This document shows positions 22,109 to 34,568 of a stretch of DNA of 64,000 nt, piece after piece (the stretch's first letter is position 1; every line of letters starts with the position of its first letter). The stretch spans positions 1 through 64,000 of the forward strand of contig MU623412.1 in assembly GCA_025201765.1 (NCBI GenBank), in the 5' to 3' direction. This DNA comes from Daldinia sp. FL1419. Taxonomy: Eukaryota > Ascomycota > Sordariomycetes > Xylariales > Hypoxylaceae. Made by a program: the position numbers and the translations under genes. The notes below the pieces were generated by a model, which did no database searches, had not been told where the DNA came from, and saw nothing but the letters and a program-made list of their open reading frames with translations.

Positions 22109-22452
22109 AACTACTCGGTGCATTGGTGCCCTTCGTCCTAAATGAGTACCTACCTAGGTACCTACCTATACATAGATCTTTGTGGATATATTAGCCGATG
22201 TTTTATAGATGATTCTTATATAGAAAACGAATGTTCATGATAAACTTAGGGAAATGATACCTCTAGAGTACATCCCTGGAGGAGGCTCTCATTAGATATG
22301 ACTGTAGGTAGTATGTGTGGTAACCAAATACCCCTAGTCCCTGCATAAATTGGTTGTACTCTCAGATATATTGCTTTGGTAGTAGGAACGCTCCAATGTA
22401 GTGATTTCTAATAACATAGGTTTGTATATCCGTCCGTAATCTATGCTATTGG
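22109..22452. other. Shared 3' spacer of GAD1 and SDA1
   Basis: 344 bp between two convergent genes, holding both 3' UTRs and one TACCTACCTAGGTACCTACC cluster (22146-22165). No gene. Confidence 0.6.
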
Positions 22453-24783
22453 TTATCGAGATTGGCCGTTCCTTCTCCTGCCACCCGATTTGCTTCTCTC
22501 AACGTGGTTCTTCAATACATTTCTCGTGGCAACGAGACTTCGCTTCTGCTTCGACTTCGCCTTGCCTAGCGTCATCATGAAGTTCTTCCTGCGGGCCTTC
22601 TCCTTATTGGTTGAGGATTTGCCCTCGGCCTCCTTCTTCGACTTGCGAATGGCTTGTGTGGACTTATGCTCCTCGCGGTCTGGCTTGCCCTCCTTCGCTA
22701 GTGCTATCCGTTCTTCCTTGGTACTCTTACGTAGCCTCGACGGAGCTTCGATCTGCTCTGCCGTCAATCCTTCGTCCACGTGCCGACCTTCTAACTCTTG
22801 CTTGCGCTTGCGGCCGCCCATAGCCTTGTCGATATTGGACTCCATTCGCAATTCACGGAGTTTTGCTAAGTCGGCCGGTGTAAGAATCTGAGTCGTCGCT
22901 AGTTTCATGAAATCAACAGCTTCGCTGCCTTCGTTTTCCTTATCGTCCTCCTCGGGATCGTCCGGATTGACTTTTTGCCTCTTGGCATCTGGTTCGGGTT
23001 CTGCTTCATCTTCCGAGTCACTCACTCTGATCCACTCCCCAGAATCACTGCTATCAGTCGACGCCACTTCCCAATCATCCGAATTCCAGCCGTCCTCTTC
23101 GTCCTCGCCCTTTTCAGCTCCTTCTGTCAACGCTCGTTCGGCCCGTTTCTGTTTTTTCTGCTCCTCCTTCCACTTCGCTAGAAGTTCGAGGCCTTCTATT
23201 TCTCCGACGTTCTCTTCGCCGAACTTTGGCTGCTTCAAGCCACCGCTTCTGAGGTTCATGGTTGCATCCTTGCCTCGGTCCTTCTTCCTCAACATCTCTG
23301 CGCCCTTTTCGCGGTACAGTGAGAGTAAACCTTTGGCAGCCATCATAACTCCCTTGTCCTTACTTTTCCTGTACTCGACTAAATCCTGTAACAACGTTTC
23401 ATTCATTGCTAATGGCTGTCGGGCACATATTTCGCGAATTGCATTGAGACCTGCAGAGCAGACTTCCGAGGCTGATGCTTCAGATACGAATTCATTTGCG
23501 ATCTTTTGTATCAATGGCTCAATGGCATCTGGGGGTACTAGGTTATGAGTTCCTTGAGCGAGCGACGCTAGAATAGAGGAAGCTGACTGCTGCCTCGGAG
23601 TTAAGTACTTGGTAAACCAGGAGTAGAGAGAAATAACGGTCAGCTTGTGTAAGCCGACTAGGCGGGTGACAAGCTGCAAAATAAGAAGTTTGCTTTCGAG
23701 GGCAAGCTTGGACTTGGAATTTTGAAGATGCTTCTCGAATAAGTTCTCGCTAAACCCTTGAGGATCCTGGAGCAGATGTAGTGCGGAAAAGTTGAGCGGA
23801 TGCGGAGCGCTCTTCTTGCGCTCCTGTCTCTTGACTTTATCAACGGCTCTGTCGAGAGCTTTTTTCGATTTTTTCGTTTTCTTGTTGATCTCAACTGAGT
23901 GCTTAACCTTCTTAATATCGATCGTCTCCTCGTCGCTACTTTCATCTTCAAACTCTTCACGTTCCTTATCCCCCCCGAGAAAAAATCTCACGGCTCCAGC
24001 AATCACCTTTTCATTATCCGCCAAGCAGGCTTGGCGCATGATATCAACGGTTTTGGCATCATTCCATATTTGGCGTCGCCATAATTCCCGTACTAACTTA
24101 ACAGCCCATAAAGCCTTCGGGGAGGATCGGTCTGAGGTAACGAGGTTATAGAGGACGGTTTGCATGGTCCGGTTTACTCGGTGATTTGTCGTCTTCGTAT
24201 TTGTATTCCGTATGTCACTCAATATTTTCTGATAGAGTATCATCCTTAAGGATTTGGACGGAGTGCTGATGAGAATGGGAAATAGAGTAGTAAGGAGATA
24301 GTTGCTATCGATGACATCTTTCCGCCGTAGTAGAGTGAGACTTGATACTATCTTCTCCCGCAAAGTAGGTTCCAAGACAGCATGGTGCTTGGTAAGGACG
24401 TCTTTGAGCGAATCGGGGAATGTCGCAGTTATCTGGGGATATAGTTCGGCGCAATGGGCAACTATTAACACTATGAGCTTGAGGATATAAAATAACAGGA
24501 CCAAGATCGCATACTTAAATCTATCTGCTCGCGAAAGGTTATAAGGGAGTTGGAGTCGGCGCCTACGGGAGCAGCCAAGAATTTTTCGTGTGCGGCGTCG
24601 AACTGTTGCCAATTCTCAATGAATTCCTTCTCGTACGCTCTAGAGACGAACAGGTTAGAAATCGGTCGCATTGTAGACACGGTAAAGAGGACATACGTAC
24701 TCCGGATCTTTTCGAATTTTATATTGAAGGCCAGCAAGGTCTGCCTCAATCTTCTCGAGCGCTGCGACTTTTCTCTTTCCCAT
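22453..24783 (-). CDS. SDA1: SDA1, 60S ribosomal subunit assembly factor
   Basis: Nucleolar/nuclear protein required for 60S pre-ribosome maturation and export and, in yeast, for passage through G1. Three exons: 24783-24701, 24639-24515 and 24461-22453, encoding 738 residues, normal for the family. The introns (61 and 53 nt) were set by phase and by the conserved N-terminus: MGKRKVAALEKI, then DPEAYEKEF across junction 1, then REQIDLIAHCAELYP across junction 2. The NUC130/SDA1 helical-repeat domain fills about residues 60-400 (HHAVLEPTLREKIVSSL, LLRRKDVID). It is followed by an acidic middle (SDSEDEAEPEPD) and the basic SDA1 C-terminal domain (QILTPADLAKLRELR, ending in Lys/Arg-rich nuclear-signal sequence). 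Reading the long third exon alone would give a false N-terminus. Confidence 0.95.
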
Positions 24784-25660
24784 CTTGAACAAAATCGGTG
24801 TGCGACGAGGATATCGACCGGAAAGTTGCTGGATGCGAATTGAAGATCAGAAAAATAATGTAACTAAATTATTACCACGCAAAAAGTTAAGTTATCGTTA
24901 TCGTTAATTACCTTTATCAGTCTTATCAACGATAAGTGTTCCCTTGTTCTATTGGTCAGGTTACCAAGCTACTTCCATTAGCCCAACTTTCCTAATTGGG
25001 AAGGAGTACGTACCCGAGTATGCAAGGCACGTCGAAGAGATATCCTTGAGGTAACACAAGGCTCTTCAAAGAGGTTATCTGCAAGATTTTGGAATGTAGG
25101 TTTGGAACTAAACTTAAAAAAGGAAAATATATTATAATTTAGAGAGATAAGCATCTTTATAAAAACAACCCTTCCAATGTCTAGTGGGTGGTACATGACG
25201 GGGTACGCCTCTCTTCCTTTCATCGAACTCATGTAGAAATTCCAACATAGCGTTATGAAGAGTCTTAGGCACCCGGGTATGTATAAGACCTACCAGAAGC
25301 TACCTCTAACTAGACAATTACGTGGATGCCATATTCCGCTCGTATTGGCTACCCAGGTACCCTAGAAGAATCGTGAGATGAAGAGGGAAAGAAAATAATA
25401 CCAGTCCTCTCTTACGAAGGAAGCTATTATACAATTCTAATTGGCTTACCGTGGCGGTTGCGGGGCACCTCCTTACATGGAGGCGGGGCAAATGGGGGCC
25501 GTTGTTGTAGGTATAAGACCTACCAGGTATTCTCTCTCAACTCTCTTGACATGCTACTCCTTCTCGTGCTTAAAATATAGAGACCGTTATAGCCTCTTGC
25601 AGTTACTTTCATCCCCCCTTTTGTTTTAAAAGTAAGAAGGGATAAGTCCTTGAGTAAACA
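24784..25660. other. Intergenic between SDA1 and GMC oxidoreductase
   Basis: Divergent promoter region. It carries GTTATCGTTATCGTTAAT direct repeats (24893-24910) and a direct repeat of GTATAAGACCTACCAG (25278-25294 and 25509-25524). No gene is recognised. Confidence 0.5.
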
Positions 25661-27304
25661 ATGGCGGATTCGTCGACTGTGGACTATGTTATCGTCGGAG
25701 GCGGGCTCAGCGGCTGTGCTTTGGGTTCTCGCCTAAGACGTTCCTTGCCCAATAGTTCGATTTTAATCCTCGAAGCTGGTCAGGATCCAGGTCCGGAGCA
25801 CGACGTTGTTACAACGTTTGGGGGGTTTGCCCTACAGGGTAGTGCTCTAGACTGGCAGTTTCAAACCGCCCCGACTCCGTCTACGGCTGGCCGCACATAT
25901 ACTTTGACACACGGAAAGACATTAGGTGGTGGTAGTGTTCTCAACTATGGCGGATGGTCACGCGGTGACGATCCGGATTATGACGCCTGGGCAGTGCTGT
26001 TAGGCGGAGATACCCGTTGGAGTCACGCTGGTTTGCTACCGTATTTCAAGCGCACAGAAAGCTTTTATGACACCGGTGCGAGCACCGAGAAGCACGGCTT
26101 TGACGGCCCATTGAAAGTTACTCCAGTTGGAGCAAGCCATCCAGCAAGGAAGTATCCTCTCCGCGATTCAGTCGAGCAGGCATGGAAGGAGGTGGGTCTA
26201 CAGAGGAATTTTGATCCCTTTGCAAACCGCTTAGCTGGGCTGAGTGACTTCTACGAGACCTGGGAGGACGGAAAGAGGCGGCCTAGCCATCTTGCGTATT
26301 CCTTAGAAGGAGTGGATGTGAAAACATCTACTACTGTCTCGCAGATATTGTTCGAAGAGGGGGTTCCAAAGGCCATAGGCGTAAAGCTTGCAAATGGGCA
26401 AACGGTCAAGGCGAACAAAGAAATTATCATCTCAGCCGGCACGCTGCAAACACCACGCCTCCTCCTCCGCTCGGGGATCGGCGATCCCTCGGCTTTATCC
26501 GAGCACAAGGTAACCCTAGTTCAGACGGTTCCTGGCGTTGGTCAACAGTACTTCGACCATTTTTCTTTATTTCAATGGTTCAAAATCAAGAATCCTTCCC
26601 GTGGGCTTGCATTAGGTCACCCCAACCTATCTGACCCAGCATTCATGTCAGGTATGCCCGGTGATTTTAGCGCTAATGAGGGGCTCCCGCGCGATATCTT
26701 GGAGAAAGCCCTCGACGAAGATGGGGTAGTAGGCGCGGAGCGCGAGGCATTGCTACAACCGGGTCGTGTGTTTGTGGAAACGCTCATTCTTTACCACGCG
26801 CTCGTACCTGGGCTCCCCTCTGATGGAAGCGTGGTTTGCACTTCGACTATGCTCACCTTGCCTAGTAGCCGTGGCCGTGTGTCTCTTTCTCAGGACATCA
26901 ACAGCCCGACCCCACGCATCGAGCCAAACTACTTCACAACGGCTCTCGATCGCGCCGCGCTCATTCACGGTGTGCGGAGAACACTCAAGGTCATGCTTGG
27001 TACAGATGCTTTGAAGGACTACGTAGAATCCGAGTTACCACCACCAGGTTTAACTCCGCTTACCCCTGAGTCCCCCGACAGCGAGATTGAGAACAGAATT
27101 AGAGCTATTGGTGCGGCTCACTTTCACGCCATGGGAAGCTGTGCTATGGGGAGAGTCGTTGACGGTGATCTTAGGGTTAAGGGCGTTCAAAATCTTAGGA
27201 TCTGCGACGCTAGTGTTTTCCCAAGCCCGGTCGGGGGACATCCTATGGCGAGCTTGTATGGTGTTGTGGAACAGGCTGCTGACATTATCGCTTCAAATGC
27301 CTAA
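25661..27304 (+). CDS. GMC-family FAD oxidoreductase (intracellular, choline dehydrogenase-like)
   Basis: FAD-dependent alcohol/aldehyde oxidoreductase of the glucose-methanol-choline family; the substrate cannot be assigned. One intronless frame of 547 residues, full length for the family. The Rossmann motif VGGGLSGCALGSRL begins at residue 12, with ILEAG ending the ADP-binding fold. The GGGSVLNYGGWSRGDDPDYD region (about 90-110) is PROSITE GMC signature 1. SAGTLQTPRLLLRSGIG (about 253-269) is signature 2. The C-terminal catalytic domain has HFHAMGSCAMG (about 486) and GGHPMASLYGVVEQAAD (about 526), giving the expected His/His pair. There is no signal peptide, so the enzyme should be intracellular, unlike the second GMC enzyme at 36-37.5 kb. 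It converges on the BBE-type oxidoreductase. Confidence 0.93.
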   Translation: MADSSTVDYVIVGGGLSGCALGSRLRRSLPNSSILILEAGQDPGPEHDVVTTFGGFALQGSALDWQFQTAPTPSTAGRTYTLTHGKTLGGGSVLNYGGWSRGDDPDYDAWAVLLGGDTRWSHAGLLPYFKRTESFYDTGASTEKHGFDGPLKVTPVGASHPARKYPLRDSVEQAWKEVGLQRNFDPFANRLAGLSDFYETWEDGKRRPSHLAYSLEGVDVKTSTTVSQILFEEGVPKAIGVKLANGQTVKANKEIIISAGTLQTPRLLLRSGIGDPSALSEHKVTLVQTVPGVGQQYFDHFSLFQWFKIKNPSRGLALGHPNLSDPAFMSGMPGDFSANEGLPRDILEKALDEDGVVGAEREALLQPGRVFVETLILYHALVPGLPSDGSVVCTSTMLTLPSSRGRVSLSQDINSPTPRIEPNYFTTALDRAALIHGVRRTLKVMLGTDALKDYVESELPPPGLTPLTPESPDSEIENRIRAIGAAHFHAMGSCAMGRVVDGDLRVKGVQNLRICDASVFPSPVGGHPMASLYGVVEQAADIIASNA

Positions 27305-27534
27305 TTATAGAATGCTAGGCCCTGCCACTGGCATAACAGGGTAAAGACGGAATAAGAGCTAGTCCACGTACAGTTGGGCCATGGATATCGAGTATGATAG
27401 ACATGAAGATGATGGCCAAGAACCAAATGACAACTGAAGTATCTATTTAACTACTAATAGAACTAATTAGGTCCCTCGGTTAGGTATTCCTATTTCCAGC
27501 CGATTGCCTGGTGTAACTTAAAGCTTGCTACTCA

Positions 27535-29067
27535 CTAAAGGTCAAACCACTGGTTGAATACGTTGTTAGGGTCATATTTCTTCTTAAGCAGCTGAAGTTT
27601 GGCCGTACTAGTATAGTAAACGACGTCGTTAGCTTCATCCCCGTACGCAAAATTAATATATCTAGAGCTAAATTTAGCAGAGGACATAACATCAATACCA
27701 GTATAGAAATGTACTTACGTGCGGTTTGTAGGAAGGTCATTATCGCCGCGCAATAAGTCACGTAACTCGGAGCCGAACGCCTCGGCCGTGCTATCAAGCG
27801 CGGGATCGGAGTACCAAGCGAACACAAAGCCATTAAAGCGGACGTCGCGGTTCGCAAATGACGCCGAATCCGGTGCGATTGACTGCGCTCTGTCGAGCGA
27901 ATAACACTCTACTATGACAGTGGTAGAGCCTGTGTTGGGATTTTTGAGAAACTCGATGTATTCATTCCAGATCTGCCGCCAGGTTGACGGCACCATACGA
28001 CTAAAGCCAGCTCCGTACGCGGGTTTGCGACCCCCTTTTATGCAGAGGCCATCGGCAGCTTTATTCCACTGGTTTTGTGGTAGGATTGCTGTCGTGTCGT
28101 TGTAAGGACCAATGTCTAGGATTGGTTTAAATGCCGTGCGACCTTCTGCCTCGGTACCATAATAGAAGACCGATGTGAGCACGGCCGGTTTATAATCAGG
28201 GGCGCCCGTCGTCGCGAAGTAGAAGAAAATGTTCATTGGCGCCTCTAACTTCAGGTCCTCGATACCCTGTACGACTTGCTCGATCTTGTCTTCTGTAAAG
28301 TACAACACGCCTACCCATGCCGTATTCTCCGCCTTCGGTAGGGGCGTTGCTTTGCTCACTACAGAAGTGACGACGCCGAAATTGGGGCCTGCACCACGAA
28401 GAGCCCACCAGAGATCTTCCTGCTCGGGGCCGATAGTGACAAGGCTCCCGTTAGCCAGTACTACATTTAGAGAGAGGTAGCTGTCGACACTGAAACCATA
28501 GAAACCCATCAAGTTACCGTAACCCCCTCCAAGTCCAGCACCAAGATACCCCACGCAGTTACAATTGCCTGTGAGGACCTGAGCATCGCTATCGTATGCT
28601 GCATCGATGACGTCTTGTATTATCGCGCCTCCTCCAATACGTGCTTGTGTTTTATCATCATTGAATGCAACAGTATTGAGACTACGTAGGTTGATCATAA
28701 GGCCGTTCTCGCCTAAATTCCACGAACCACTCCAGCCATGACCGCCACTCTGAGCAAAGAAAGGTATATTCTTCTCAAGGCAGTATTGTACCTATACGGG
28801 TCATTAGTACTTTTTCTAAACCATGTAACGCAGAACCTAACGAACAGTTGCTTGCACATCAGCTTCGGTTGCGACAGATACGATAGTGCCGGGTTGGGGA
28901 GCATGAAACTCGCTCCATCGAAGCGCCGTGGAGACATCGTGAGAGATGGTTGCACCCGATGACAGGACGTTCTTCAGGTCGTCATCGATTGATCTAACGA
29001 CACCTACGCTGGCTTTACAAAAGCCGGCAGTAGTTAACCAACCAAGAATTATTGTATAAGATCGCAT
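27535..29067 (-). CDS. Secreted berberine-bridge-type FAD oxidoreductase
   Basis: BBE-like oxidoreductase of the PCMH/VAO flavoprotein fold, a type frequent in fungal secondary metabolism and carbohydrate oxidation. Three exons: 29067-28846, 28791-27719 and 27667-27535, giving 475 residues. The first intron (GTTCGT ... TACTAATGAC ... TATAG) and the second (GTAAGT ... TTTAG) keep phase. Residues 1-18 look like a signal peptide. The FAD-binding domain has FFAQSGGHGW, whose His is the usual 8-alpha covalent FAD site, and LTGNCNCVGYLGAGLGGGYG, whose first Cys fits the second (bicovalent) attachment site. WWALRGAGPNFGVVTS is the conserved PP-loop segment. The last exon is the BBE domain, ending YDPNNVFNQWFDL. 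Several Asn-X-Ser/Thr sites fit secretion. The donor of intron 1 is weak, so that junction could move slightly. Confidence 0.92.
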
Positions 29068-30240
29068 ATTTAATTCGTCTTAAAGCTAGCGCGGGAACAT
29101 AAATAGGTAAGTTTATCCTGCGAAGCAAGTGCTAAAGCCAGTGAACGCCTTAAGAGCAAAACATCTAACCTAGAACATAGGTATGTATTTGAAATAAGAG
29201 CCTATCTGTACAAGGTGAAATATGTCTTGATTACACCACGAGGGCTGATATCCATATAATGTTGCGAACCTAAAATTTCATTTTGACTTCTCCTTTGTGT
29301 CCCTATCACATCATGTGGAGTCGATGTTTCTGTTCGGGGTTTGTGGTAGTTATTTTAAGACGTAAACTCGCCCCTGTTAACCTTGTAGGCGACCGATGGT
29401 ACATTCCAGCTCCGGAGTTGGTTACATCGATAACTTGATTCGATGTGTTCCCCCACGACAAGGCTTAAGAGGATCCCGACTCCACCATTGCACCTGGTAA
29501 AGGCCCAGATGCTGTCGCTTTTAGCGCAATCGCGAGACTATCCCGACATGCAGGGCTCGACAGGGGGGCATCGAGATATGCCGATCCTACCAGATCCCCC
29601 ATCCCGGCTAAGGAGTAGTAAGCGAAGTATGTTACATAGATGCAAGGATGCTACTTATGTGATATTGGAGAGCACGAAATAGATTAGTTGCTCTATGCGG
29701 TTTCAAAAATATTCTGGCCTCAGCTACAGTTATGCACCTGCAAGTAAGCATAGGATTGTTATTATTTCATGTCGACGATGTTGCTTTTAGGATGCTATTA
29801 TTGAGCTATAGTTCCGCAAGTCCAACCCTATTCTCCCTTTATTTTCTACTATGCGACCAACATCTCAAAAATATATATTATTAAGGGCTTAGATATATCT
29901 ATGATCGAAGGAATAGGTGATATCCATGCATTGTTGCCGTTCTTTGCCCATGAATGTAGGGTATTTACCAGTCCCGTAGATCACGAGGGTCCCTTAGTTC
30001 CCGTGTCAGGGCGGCCCATCCCGTCCCTTGTACATATGCCCCATTCCCTGTCGTAGGCCATCTTGCAGAAGCCCACTTGCGAATGATTCGGGCTACGAGC
30101 CTATGGTTGATTATACTAGAATAGATATCTCGACAAGAGACTTTGGTCTGTTTGCTTTATATAGGTACCTAATATTTACGTCGACCTTAGCAAACAATGA
30201 GCCTCTTCACTCTCCCGCGGACGGTACCGTCGTGCTCCCG
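29068..30240. other. Intergenic upstream of the methyltransferase pseudogene
   Basis: 5' flank of the BBE gene, then DNA without any recognisable gene. The 79-codon frame at 29443-29682 has no domain. Confidence 0.5.
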
Positions 30241-30242
30241 TT

Positions 30243-31363
30243 GATACCATCGTAGTTTTAAACGGGCAGCGTCTAGTGAGGTCAAGGCTAAGTCTCAGTG
30301 GCGTGTAGCCCAAGACCGTTGGCTGCAGGATAAACTAGGTCTTAGAGGAATATACTTCGGTACCACTATCACACCGAACCGTCAAGAGAAAGACTCGGAG
30401 AACTTCTGGCGCGTTTCATCCGATGGCTCCGAGTTTTTGAATGACTACATGTCGACGCGACCGAACCATAGCGTCGAATTCTACAGAGAAATCTACAATC
30501 ATCACGCAGCCCATCCATCTCGGTGGGAAACTGCACACGATGTAGGTTGTGGTGTTGGCCAGGTTTCGGCCGAGCTAGCCTCGCGTTTCGCTCATGTTGT
30601 TCCCTCGGATTTAAATGAAACTCACTTGTCCGTTGCTCAGCGCCGACTCGCCATCGACTTCGGTCAGCGCATTTCATTCATACACAGCATGGGCGAGTGC
30701 TTGATTGAGCATGATCCTCCCGCTTCTGTAGATCTTATTGTCACCGCGGAGGAAATGGTGCTAATGGATCAGCGTGTGCGTGTGGCGCTTGAAACTTTCA
30801 GTCGTTTGCTACAACCCGGCGGTACACTTGCTTTCCGGTTCTATGGGCGTCCAGTAATAGCGGATGCTAAATTGCGCCTCGAGGCGCAGCCGGTTACAAA
30901 CGAGATCATGGTACGCAACTGGACTAGAGTTATCAGGGGCAGCGGTGAGCTGCGTGCTGCAGGATTTCGGAGGGCTGCAGAAGGTATGGCATCGTGGCTT
31001 GACTGCATCGAATTAGATCTAAAAGTATGGGCAGATGCACGAAGGATCAAATGGAATCCTATTGTCTTATTGGCATTTTTGAAGAAGAAGCTTGTGGGTT
31101 TCCAATCACTACGGTTAGTAACGTCTAGCCTGGCGAGCATGCTGAAGAGCGCGAGGATATGGAATGGTGGCGTACTGACTGGGATATTGCGGGATTGAAA
31201 AAAATATTTTCGCGTACTTTTCCCGGGCTTTCAGGAATATTTAGGGGAAGGAGATGCGGGGATTGATCGACTATTTCAGCGGCTTAGCGATCAGTTCGGA
31301 GGTGAGCGGAAAAAACAACAATTCACTTGGCCAGCGGTGTTTAGGACGGCTACATGCAAATAA
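30243..31363 (+). pseudogene. Broken SAM-dependent methyltransferase (TMT1/UbiE-like fungal type)
   Basis: Relic of a class I SAM methyltransferase. The frame is open from 30243 but its first ATG is at 30449, inside conserved sequence (FLNDYMSTRPNHS), so no proper start is visible. The central part is well preserved: HDVGCGVGQVSAELASRFAHVV is motif I, ASVDLIVTAEEMVLMD the post-II region, and LLQPGGTLAFRFYG motif III. After KWNPIVL (about 31055) the homologous reading leaves this frame and continues in another as GIFEEEACGF. It then meets a TAG at 31126-31128 and continues through EEREDMEWWRTDWD. It shifts again near 31230 to EYLGEGDAGIDRLFQRL and ends FTWPAVFRTATCK at a TAA (31361-31363). Two frame changes plus a stop cannot all be explained by introns that I can see. 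What acted on its substrate here is unknown. The next genes are both FAD and membrane proteins. Confidence 0.8.
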
Positions 31364-31652
31364 ACATCAGAGAGGATTATCTTTTATATATCTCTCTCTT
31401 TTAGTTCTGATGATCCCAAGCAGGTAGCGAATCACAGGTGATATCCTGGGTAAATTTAAGTGTGCGATAATGTAAGAACAATATGGAATCCTATCCATCG
31501 TTTCCAACGATCTGTATAACTGCACCGCTATATGTTCCAGTCACACGGATCAATTTCTGAAAACCTATGTGTTCCTCAACTCCCGGCGTGCTATAGTCTA
31601 ACTAAAACAAATACCTACCAAAGTACCGATTATTTATTATATGCCGCTATTT

Positions 31653-33048
31653 CTAGATCGCTTCTGCTGGCTGGCTTCCCATATGAACACTGCGCTTTAC
31701 GGTAATGCCATGTGTTGGGCCGATTTCCTCTTCCCAACGGCCATTTTGAGCCTGAACCTCCACATCTACTGTACGCAAAACATCGGTAAGTCTAATTTCG
31801 TCATTGAACTCCGTATGAGAATTTAAAGGGTACTTCCGCCGACTACTATTTAGACCGCTGCTGCCGTCGTTACGCGTATAGTAAGAGCCCTGGTGCTTCC
31901 CCCTGATTGGGCGGCCTCGGAGTAGAAGCCAGATTGGCCGATAAGTTGGAAGACAGGCGCTGAGAACTGCCGTAGATAGTTCAATTATTCCCCAGAAGAA
32001 CACAGGTGAGGTGTAGTCTGTATAAAATTAGCCATTAAACTTAATGCCGTAGGCAGCGCCGCGTAGAGCAAAGTATCGTACATGTCTCGTCGTTGAAGTG
32101 GTCTTGCAACCTCTCACCCACGTGAACAAAGATGAGTGCACGAGTAAGGCTGAATGCGCATACTCTATAGCATAATTAGCATCAGCACAGCAAGCATATG
32201 TCAAGTATATTAGCCGCCCGTGTATCCAAAGCAAATGGTAAGAGAGGGAGGAAACCTACGTGGCACCCAGTAAGAACATGGCCAATACTCCCAGTTTCTG
32301 GGTCCATGGTAGATGCAACTTCAATACCATTGGTATCGGCATGGTGAGAATGACTACGTCCATAATGATATCCGAAATGGCCACAGAATACCATAACGAC
32401 AGCCCTTCCACGCATTTATTATGATAAAAAGCCTCGATGAATGGAGTTATTGGGTAGCAGGTGAAGAGATTGGCGAAAAAGAACGAGACTGTCCAACAGA
32501 TAACAAGGCCTAATACTACTTTCGAGACTATCCCAAACATCTTTCCCAAGAATATGCCCATGTAGAAGACCAGGATAGACAATTTCACAAATCCAAGACC
32601 GATAGTAGAAATAATATTCGCCGCAAATTTACACTGCATATTAAATATTAGCACCAGTCACCTGTTGCGACTTCTGGAACCGGTTCTCAACATACTTTCT
32701 CATAAATAATAAATCGAGGGTCATCAAGTATCGGCTGCCCGTCCGGGGTAGTTGATTGATGCTGGCCAAGCTGGCCATCCATAGCGGCAACAAGCTCTAT
32801 CGAAGCGCAGCCAATGGCGAAAACCTGCATCAATCAGCAATAAGTCTTGATCGAAGCACAATATCGATATAACAGCATACCATCGCAATTATAACAAGGT
32901 AATCGTCTAGTTTGATACCATTTTGACCAAGGGACTTGGCCCACAGCCTGAGTGCAACGGCGATAATAGGTAGTATCATGAAAGCTATCCCAAGACCGAT
33001 CATCTGGGCTTGGGAATAGTTGTCCGCAATGTTTTCTATGGCACCCAT
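31653..33048 (-). CDS. Seven-helix rhodopsin-domain membrane protein (PTH11-like, no CFEM)
   Basis: Fungal integral membrane protein of the rhodopsin-domain (PTH11-type GPCR-like) family; ligands are unknown for most members. Five exons: 33048-32881, 32824-32696, 32633-32260, 32164-32082 and 32017-31653, giving 372 residues. All four introns (56, 62, 95 and 64 nt) are GT-AG with good branch sites (for example TGCTAATAT) and consistent phase. Hydrophobic helices fall at IGLGIAFMILPIIAVALRL, LVIIAMVFAIGCASIELV, ISTIGLGFVKLSILVFYMGIF, VLGLVICWTVSFFFANLF, SDIIMDVVILTMPIPMVL, LGVLAMFLLGATVCAFSLTRA and FWGIIELSTAVLSACLP. The KLSILVFY and CLPTYRPI motifs are family hallmarks. The C-terminal tail is hydrophilic and cytosolic. 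It lacks the extracellular CFEM domain of PTH11 proper. The ATG at 33048 was chosen; upstream codons in frame have none. Confidence 0.9.
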
Positions 33049-34544
33049 AGCCGAAAACACCTATGCACGATAGCGCGAATAGACTACTAGCAAACCAATG
33101 CTAGTTAATAAGAAAAGTAAAGAAGAGCATTTATACCGTAACATGAGGAACGGCTATAGTACTACGAAGGATGGGACCAAAAGTCTCGCATATAGGAGGT
33201 ACCTAGGAGGTAGGCAAAGCTCGGCCACTGTATACGATCGTCTCCTTTTCTACCTGCACTGTACTAATTACCTACCTGCTAAGATGAGATCTTAATAGTA
33301 ACATCCGCATTGAATCTAGGTGGCTCACCACTAGATTTATAGCGATATAAACCGCTATCATAGCTTAAGTGATACAGTGCAAGCCTTTTCTAAGCCACAC
33401 GTGCCTTTTCAGACTCGGACATGCGAGACCTTTGGCCCCTAGATAGTAGGATCGTTGCACCTTCCCCTCTGTCTTACGGCTGAAGGGCCTTTGAATATTT
33501 CATTCTTGCGTTAGCGGGATAGATTGTGGCTTACGAGGGTCTATGGAAACGAGTACAGCATTCGTACAGGCGCAGATTAATATTCCCCTATCCCCATTAA
33601 TTATAACCCTTCGGGTTAATAGTAAATGTCTAATACAAGAGATAAGGATGCCTGTACTGTGGTTTTCTTGTGGCTGTTTTAGTTCGACAGCCACCCGCGT
33701 TGTCACCCGGCTATCGTCTTCGCTGAAGCCCTGGGGCATTTATGGCAGGATTAACGCCACGGATTGCTGAAGGATTGCTGACGGAGCATATGTGTAAAAC
33801 ATGAAGTACTACGAAGGCCAGGAACGAATTACGTGCTCGAAGATTTTAACCATAATAGAGATATTCATAACCGATTAGTTGATAGCGCAAAAGAGAAGCA
33901 AAGTGAAGTCCTGCGAGTCAAACTAGCATACAAAGGTAGGTAGGTATTCAACCCATGCGTTATATATTGGTATTGTGAGTTGGCATGAACCCCTTTAACT
34001 GATATTTCCTTTCCGGTAATGCCCCCCCCAATGGGGATGCATATGAGCAAAGCGCTTAAACTATCACGTCTAACACTCTTCATTAGACTTGCTGAAAACT
34101 GGTATGAAATAGCTGTAATTATTATATAAGAATGTAATACATCTTAGAGGGCGGTGCTGGTCTGAGGTAGTTGAAATTGAGGCTGTCTAGGGTGCTAGTT
34201 AACACTTGGACATCAAAAGACCAACGGAACCACCTTCAATGATGCGATACTATTGTCACATATCCGGATCAAGATAGCCGTATTGCTACATCCGAAGTAA
34301 AACAGCCCCCCATCAAGATATATTAACGTTCCGTCATCGTAGCATCGCGAGCACTGTTGGTAACTCTTCCGTGTTCAAAGCAAAGCAGGAAATTCCACAG
34401 CCTGGATGAAGAGGCCGATAGTTCTTGGGAGTTAGATACCCAGATTTATTTTGACGTGCTACATGATTATAATATATCGACTTTCTTATATTTTATCAGT
34501 ACCGCTACAAATCTAGCAACCAATTGGATTCATCTTTTTTTTTT

Positions 34545-34568
34545 AAAATAAATAAATAAATAAATAAA
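34545..34568. repeat. (AAAT)n microsatellite
   Basis: About six AAAT units directly after a T10 run. Confidence 0.93.

Noticed and set aside
33500..33770. Overlapping frames on both strands, considered as a transposon fragment
   Set aside because: No reverse transcriptase, integrase or transposase motif could be found in any frame.
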